Shown: positions 6,951-8,278 of the stretch, piece after piece
Position numbering within the stretch: the stretch's first letter is position 1
Layout: each line of letters opens with the position of its first letter
Assembly (NCBI GenBank): GCA_937942465.1
Contig: CALDEO010000022.1
Location: forward strand, 1 to 8,278
Direction: 5' to 3'
DNA from: an uncultured Saprospiraceae bacterium
GTDB lineage: Bacteria; Bacteroidota; Bacteroidia; Chitinophagales; Saprospiraceae
Length of the DNA: 8,278 nt
Notes under the pieces: generated by a model
Told to the model about the DNA's origin: nothing
The model's input: the letters and a program-made list of their open reading frames with translations, nothing else
The model's database searches: none
Program-made: the position numbers and the translations under genes

Positions 6951-7997
6951 ATGAAAAAAAATGTAATTGGGACCTTCGTTTTATTAAGTCTATTTAGTTT
7001 TTCTTATGTAAATGCACAACACTCATTGGGTGTATCGGCGGGGTTTAATAACTCTACAGTAAAGGTTGATGACAACTCCTTTACTAGGTTTAATGATTTA
7101 CAGAATTGGTGGGTTGGAGTCAACTCTACATTGATATCTAGAGAAAAATGGGAAGTACGATCGACACTTCAGTTCTCTAATAAAGGCTGGTCAGAACCAA
7201 CCAATGAAGAGGAATACAAATACTTGGATTTCTTGACTATGGTCGAATATAAACCTCTACCCATTTTTGGAGTATATGGTGGATTCAACATGGGCTATCT
7301 TCTCAATGAAAGTACTGCTCGAAATAACAAAAAATTTGATCCGGGTCTACTTTTAGGTGCTTGTGTACATGTGGATAAATTTAACTTTTTTGCCCATTAC
7401 AATGCTTCTTTGGTAAATCACCAAGTGACTTCTTCCAATGATTTCTTACCCACATTTACAGGATACAACTCGAGCTTTCAATTTGGAATTAACTACAAAA
7501 TTTTTAATAAATCTAATACAACCAAAAGCTTTTTTAGTCTTCCATTTGAGATTGGTGTCAGCACTACTAACCTTAGGGATTTTAGAGTATTGTACAAACA
7601 AAAACTTGATAATGGTAGATATGCTAGAGTAGATCTTGTATCCAATGATATACGCTATAATAACCTCGTCAATGGCAAAAAAATTCTTAACTACACTATT
7701 GGTTTTAACCTTGGTTTAGAAAGTAGAATAGACTTTGATAAATTTACTTTTTTAAGAGGACCTCAAGCACAAATATCTATTAGCAATTTCAACAATGAAA
7801 CACAGATGACACCATCATTCGGGTATATACTGGGTCTGCAATATAACTTTGCTTCTAAATTTAGTCTAGGGTTTGAGATTGTTCCCTCTGTAGGTTTTTA
7901 TGTCAATGATAACAATTTTGGCACTAGCAACTATGACATATTGGTCTCCGCTAAGAATTCGCCAAGATTTCATTTTGTTTACCACTTTAAGCGGTAA
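6951..7997 (+). CDS. outer-membrane beta-barrel protein, PorT-like N-terminal half, possible double barrel
   Basis: The 348-residue protein has a clear signal peptide (KK at 2-3, hydrophobic core about 5-19, VNA|Q with cleavage after A22). The mature N-terminal half looks like the PorT-type outer-membrane beta-barrel family of Bacteroidota: HSLGVSAGFNNS (24-35), WWVGVNSTLISREKWEVRSTL (start 53), FSNKGW (75-80), FGVYGGFNMGYLL (106-118) and a strand SSFQFGINYKIF ending at 185. After a short linker (NKSNTTKS) a second beta-rich segment runs from about 196, with IGVSTTNLRDFRVLY, ILNYTIGFNLGLES, SFGYILGLQYNF and SLGFEIVPSVGFYV, and ends in the aromatic strand FHFVYHFKR. The protein should sit in the outer membrane; its substrate or role cannot be told. 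Being PorT-like by fold does not make it the T9SS component PorT. The ATG at 6951 starts the signal peptide directly. It is separated from its neighbours by long gaps and probably has its own promoter. Confidence 0.9.
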   Translation: MKKNVIGTFVLLSLFSFSYVNAQHSLGVSAGFNNSTVKVDDNSFTRFNDLQNWWVGVNSTLISREKWEVRSTLQFSNKGWSEPTNEEEYKYLDFLTMVEYKPLPIFGVYGGFNMGYLLNESTARNNKKFDPGLLLGACVHVDKFNFFAHYNASLVNHQVTSSNDFLPTFTGYNSSFQFGINYKIFNKSNTTKSFFSLPFEIGVSTTNLRDFRVLYKQKLDNGRYARVDLVSNDIRYNNLVNGKKILNYTIGFNLGLESRIDFDKFTFLRGPQAQISISNFNNETQMTPSFGYILGLQYNFASKFSLGFEIVPSVGFYVNDNNFGTSNYDILVSAKNSPRFHFVYHFKR

Positions 7998-8052
7998 TAT
8001 GGTAGTTTGTTGCTACTGTTAGTAATCTAATACGACAAGACTAAATTTTTAA

Positions 8053-8073
8053 TTATTCGGCTGTAGCCAATAA
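8053..8073. other. small hairpin between convergent reading frames
   Basis: TTATT, a bulged C, and GGC pair with GCC and AATAA around a TGTA tetraloop (8 bp in total). A T run precedes it and an A run follows it on the plus strand. It lies 56 bases after the barrel gene and about 50 bases from the stop of the minus-strand frame, where a bidirectional terminator would be expected. Neither strand has a T tract directly after the stem, so terminator function is only a weak possibility. Confidence 0.25.
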
Positions 8074-8122
8074 AAATAGAATAAGCTATCTTATACCATT
8101 TAAGATCTATAATACCCCATAT

Positions 8123-8278
8123 CTAAATGTATATTTTCACAATTACTGCGTTAGAAATGCTATCCATAGCTACGGCTATGATTGCGCTTTCTGCCTTGTA
8201 CTTGCCAAAATATTCTAATTTATCTAATGGTACATTATAAACCTCAAATGGTATTATCTCTAGATACGGCGTCGTATT
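8123..8278 (-). CDS. possible 3' end of a convergent gene, truncated by the window edge
   Basis: On the minus strand a frame is open from the window edge for 51 codons and ends in TAG (8123-8125). It has no start inside the window that would make a full gene. The translation looks protein-like: it begins NTTPYLEIIPFEVYN, continues LDKLEYFGKYKAESA, and ends AVIVKIYI. Codon choice is similar to the neighbouring genes, with frequent GTA, ATA and TTA. I do not recognise the family. The caution is that the middle of this stretch, on the plus strand, is a CATAGC-TACG-GCTATG hairpin (8171-8186) inside a longer imperfect inverted repeat. The segment might therefore be a dispersed intergenic repeat that happens to be open. 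A 51-codon open frame is not strong evidence alone in AT-rich DNA. Confidence 0.42.
   Translation of the reverse strand, partial: NTTPYLEIIPFEVYNVPLDKLEYFGKYKAESAIIAVAMDSISNAVIVKIYI

Overview
The window looks like a chromosomal segment of a Bacteroidota bacterium, probably a marine or free-living member of the Saprospiria or Flavobacteriia type. Three things point there. The KsgA protein carries the NYPYN variant of the NLPY motif. The exported proteins have signal peptides ending in 'A|Q'. One very large exported protein ends in a type IX secretion (T9SS) type A sorting domain and also carries SprB-like and 'DSxGDGxCC' surface modules. The sequence is moderately AT-rich and lacks obvious Shine-Dalgarno sites, as is usual in this phylum. 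The genus cannot be fixed from the sequence alone.

Layout. Positions 65-1293 hold a two-gene translation-related operon: rsmA/ksgA (16S rRNA dimethyladenosine transferase), overlapped by 4 bases by a GatB/YqeY-family gene. Positions 1453-2289 encode an exported, beta-rich, probably outer-membrane protein of unknown function. After a long non-coding stretch (2290-2758), positions 2759-6472 encode the centrepiece: a 1237-residue exported multidomain protein with a phosphohistidine-type segment, a PEP synthase/dikinase-type ATP-grasp domain, two CARDB-like beta domains, a DSxGDGxCC module, a SprB-like repeat and a T9SS sorting domain. It is followed by a textbook intrinsic terminator (6498-6536). 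A second long non-coding stretch (6537-6950), with a stem-loop near its end, leads to a second outer-membrane beta-barrel gene (6951-7997). The right edge (8123-8278, minus strand) appears to contain the 3' end of a convergent gene, or else a dispersed repeat.

How it fits together. The first two genes are housekeeping and probably co-transcribed. The three plus-strand genes after them are each separated by long gaps and all encode envelope or surface proteins, but nothing shows that they work together. The most unusual object is the surface-targeted dikinase-like protein. Its order (His domain before ATP-grasp, no PEP/pyruvate barrel) resembles alpha-glucan water dikinases rather than PEP synthase or PPDK, yet it is predicted to leave the cytoplasm, where ATP would normally be found.
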